9,076 nt of DNA from the NCBI GenBank assembly GCA_028685275.1, contig JAQUEG010000019.1, forward strand, positions 1 to 9,076, given 5' to 3'. The position numbers and the translations under genes were made by a program. Below, piece after piece: positions 7,564-9,076 of the stretch (its first letter is position 1; every line of letters begins with the position of its first letter). The notes under the pieces are model-generated. The model saw only the letters and a program-made list of their open reading frames with translations. It had not been told where the DNA came from and made no database searches. Source of the stretch: Bacilli bacterium. Lineage in GTDB: Bacteria; Bacillota_I; Bacilli_A; RF39; UBA660.

Positions 7564-7573
7564 AACGCCCGTT
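7564..7573. promoter_or_regulatory. Small GC-rich palindrome upstream of the deoD promoter
   Basis: AACGCCCGTT is a perfect AACG/CGTT palindrome with a 2-nt centre, and stands out in a spacer made almost entirely of A and T. It is about 65-70 bases upstream of the -10 box, past the rny terminator. It could be a regulator site for deoD or chance. I do not recognise the regulator. Confidence 0.2.
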
Positions 7574-7597
7574 TAGTCTTCATATGGGAATTTTTAA

Positions 7598-7637
7598 TAA
7601 AATAAAAAGCGGAAAAAATTTCCCACTTTTTATTTTA
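7598..7637 (-). terminator. Rho-independent terminator of rny
   Basis: A long hairpin just past the rny stop codon. Arm TAAAATAAAAAG (minus strand, from 7637) pairs with CTTTTTATTTTA (ending at 7598); the stem continues through a U-G wobble into two G-C pairs, and the loop is A/T-rich. The T-rich 3' arm continues into TTAAAAAT. It separates rny from the deoD operon. Confidence 0.8.
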
Positions 7638-7640
7638 TCG

Positions 7641-9076
7641 TTATTTTGCTTCTTCTACTGCGCGGGTTTCTCTAATCACAGTTACTTTAATTGTACCTGG
7701 ATATTGTAACTCACTTTCAATTCGATCTTTAACATCCTTAGCAACCTTATAATTTTTAATGTCATCTACTTTTTCCGGATTAACTAAAATTCTTAATTCA
7801 CGTCCTGCTTGAATGGCATAAGCTTTATCAACACCATCAATATCACGTGCAATATTTTCAAGTTGCTCTAGACGTTTAATATAATTTTCCAACGAATCAT
7901 TTCTAGCCCCTGGTCTCGATGCTGATAAAGTATCCGCAATAGCTACTAATTCCGCAATATTACTTTTGACTTCCACATCGCCATGATGTGATTGAATTGC
8001 ATTTAATACTATAGAATCCTCATTATATTTTTTAGCAATATCATAACCTATTTGAATATGACTACCTTCAATTTCAAAATCAATCGCTTTGCCAATATCA
8101 TGTAATAATCCGGCTTTTTTGGCTAAATTAACATTTTCACCTAATTCAGCAGCCATAATGCCAACTAAATGAGCCACTTCTTTCGAATGTTGTAAAGCAT
8201 TTTGACCATAACTAGATCTAAAATATAGTTTCCCTAATAATTTTATTAATTCCGGATCTACTTTTGTAATCCCTAACTCAAATATTGCTTCTTTACCATA
8301 TTCAAGAATTTTATTATTTATTTCCTTACAACTCTTTTCATAAATCTCTTCAATTCGTGCGGGATGAATACGTCCATCTTTAATTAAAGCTTCAACTGTA
8401 ATTTTGGCAATTTCCCGACGATAAGGATCAAAACTTGAAATAACAATTGCTTCTGGCGTATCATCAATAATTAAATCAACCCCAGTAACTGCTTCTATTG
8501 TACGAATATTACGACCTTCACGTCCAATAATACGCCCTTTCATTTCATCATTAGGCAAACTAATAACAGAAACTGTTTGTTCATTAGTTACATCAGAAGC
8601 ATATTTTTCCATTGACATAATCAATAAGTTTTTGGCTTCCCGATCAGCATTTAATTTTGCTTCTGTTTCCCTTTCTTTAATATAGGTAGCAATTTCATTT
8701 TCCATTGTTTCTTCAACCCGTTTTAAAATTAAATCATGGGCTTTTTGTTTGGGAAAATCCGCTATTTTTTCTAATAATATTAATTGTTCTTTTTTAATTT
8801 CATCAATTTTGGCTTCTGCATTTTGGATTTCTTTTTGTTTTAAAATCAAATTATTATCACGTTCTTCTAGCATTTTTTCTCGATTTTGCAAAATACCATC
8901 CCGTTTATCGATGCTAGCTTCCCGTTGCATTAATTTTTCTTCCAATTCTTTAATTTCATTTTTCTTTTCTTTTAAATCTTTTTCAACTTCCAGTTTATAT
9001 TTATGCGTTTCTTCCTTAGCCTCAAACATATAATCACGTTTAGTTTTTTCGGCTTCCTTTTTTGCTTTTTCAATTA
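7641..9076 (-). CDS. rny: Ribonuclease Y, 5' end beyond window
   Basis: Endoribonuclease that starts decay of many mRNAs in Firmicutes, normally anchored in the membrane by an N-terminal helix. The frame stays open from 9030 to the right edge (15 more codons, reading [12 protein letters not shown] before the ATG at 9029). That ATG is therefore an internal Met, and the true start with the membrane helix, about 40-50 residues away, lies outside. Counting from the 9029 Met: a long charged coiled coil (1-135), a KH RNA-binding domain with [10 protein letters not shown] (167-176; GxxG loop 169-172), [15 protein letters not shown] (218-232), and an HD metal-dependent nuclease domain. Likely metal or catalytic residues are H281, H310-D311 in LLHDIGKA, H348-H349 and D366 in [13 protein letters not shown]. 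All key motifs are intact. The C-terminus reads [10 protein letters not shown], where most relatives I recall have VEYAK. A terminator follows the stop. Confidence 0.96.
   Translation of the reverse strand, partial: IEKAKKEAEKTKRDYMFEAKEETHKYKLEVEKDLKEKKNEIKELEEKLMQREASIDKRDGILQNREKMLEERDNNLILKQKEIQNAEAKIDEIKKEQLILLEKIADFPKQKAHDLILKRVEETMENEIATYIKERETEAKLNADREAKNLLIMSMEKYASDVTNEQTVSVISLPNDEMKGRIIGREGRNIRTIEAVTGVDLIIDDTPEAIVISSFDPYRREIAKITVEALIKDGRIHPARIEEIYEKSCKEINNKILEYGKEAIFELGITKVDPELIKLLGKLYFRSSYGQNALQHSKEVAHLVGIMAAELGENVNLAKKAGLLHDIGKAIDFEIEGSHIQIGYDIAKKYNEDSIVLNAIQSHHGDVEVKSNIAELVAIADTLSASRPGARNDSLENYIKRLEQLENIARDIDGVDKAYAIQAGRELRILVNPEKVDDIKNYKVAKDVKDRIESELQYPGTIKVTVIRETRAVEEAK

Noticed and set aside
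9027..9029. ATG as the true start of RNase Y
   Set aside because: The frame continues open to the window edge with coiled-coil sequence typical of RNase Y, and the membrane helix would be missing.
8749..9033. Plus-strand open frame of 94 codons, Ser/Phe-rich
   Set aside because: Mirror of the RNase Y coiled coil: Lys/Glu codons read backwards give Ser/Phe.

Overview
The window comes from a very AT-rich (by eye roughly one quarter G+C), low-GC Gram-positive relative of the Bacilli/Mollicutes. RNase Y, a Bacillus-type DeoD and a YmfF/YmfH-like M16 pair all point to Firmicutes. UGA acts as a stop (end of the first M16 gene) and Trp is written TGG in the genes read. This argues against Mycoplasma/Spiroplasma (code 4) and fits Acholeplasma-like, Erysipelotrichales-like or uncultured RF39-like Bacilli. 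The exact taxon cannot be fixed from the window.

Every gene is on the minus strand, so transcription runs from right to left. From right to left: (1) RNase Y (rny), its N-terminus cut by the right edge, ending in a strong hairpin terminator. (2) A short spacer with an extended -10 promoter. (3) A probable five-gene operon: deoD (purine nucleoside phosphorylase), an M16 peptidase homologue without the zinc motif (ymfF-like), an M16 peptidase with HFLEH (ymfH-like), an ABC ATPase (YhaQ/NatA type) and its ABC-2 permease (YhaP/NatB type). The gap after deoD is 46 nt; the other four genes overlap or lie 12 nt apart. The operon ends in a 14-bp perfect stem-loop. (4) A separately started glycoside hydrolase family 31 alpha-glucosidase-type gene that runs off the left edge.

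The first 11 bases match the 3' end of the Illumina adapter (TCTTCCGATCT). The left edge is therefore an untrimmed contig end, and the last codons of the GH31 reading frame are artefactual.

Functionally, RNase Y (mRNA turnover), DeoD (nucleoside salvage) and GH31 (alpha-glucoside use) are ordinary housekeeping or catabolic genes. The most interesting point is the tightly coupled block of an inactive/active M16 pair with an ABC-2 exporter. It resembles the parts list of peptide maturation and export systems, but no precursor peptide gene is visible here. I see no CRISPR array, tRNA, rRNA, insertion sequence or clearly novel system. No gene-free stretch exceeds about 170 bases.
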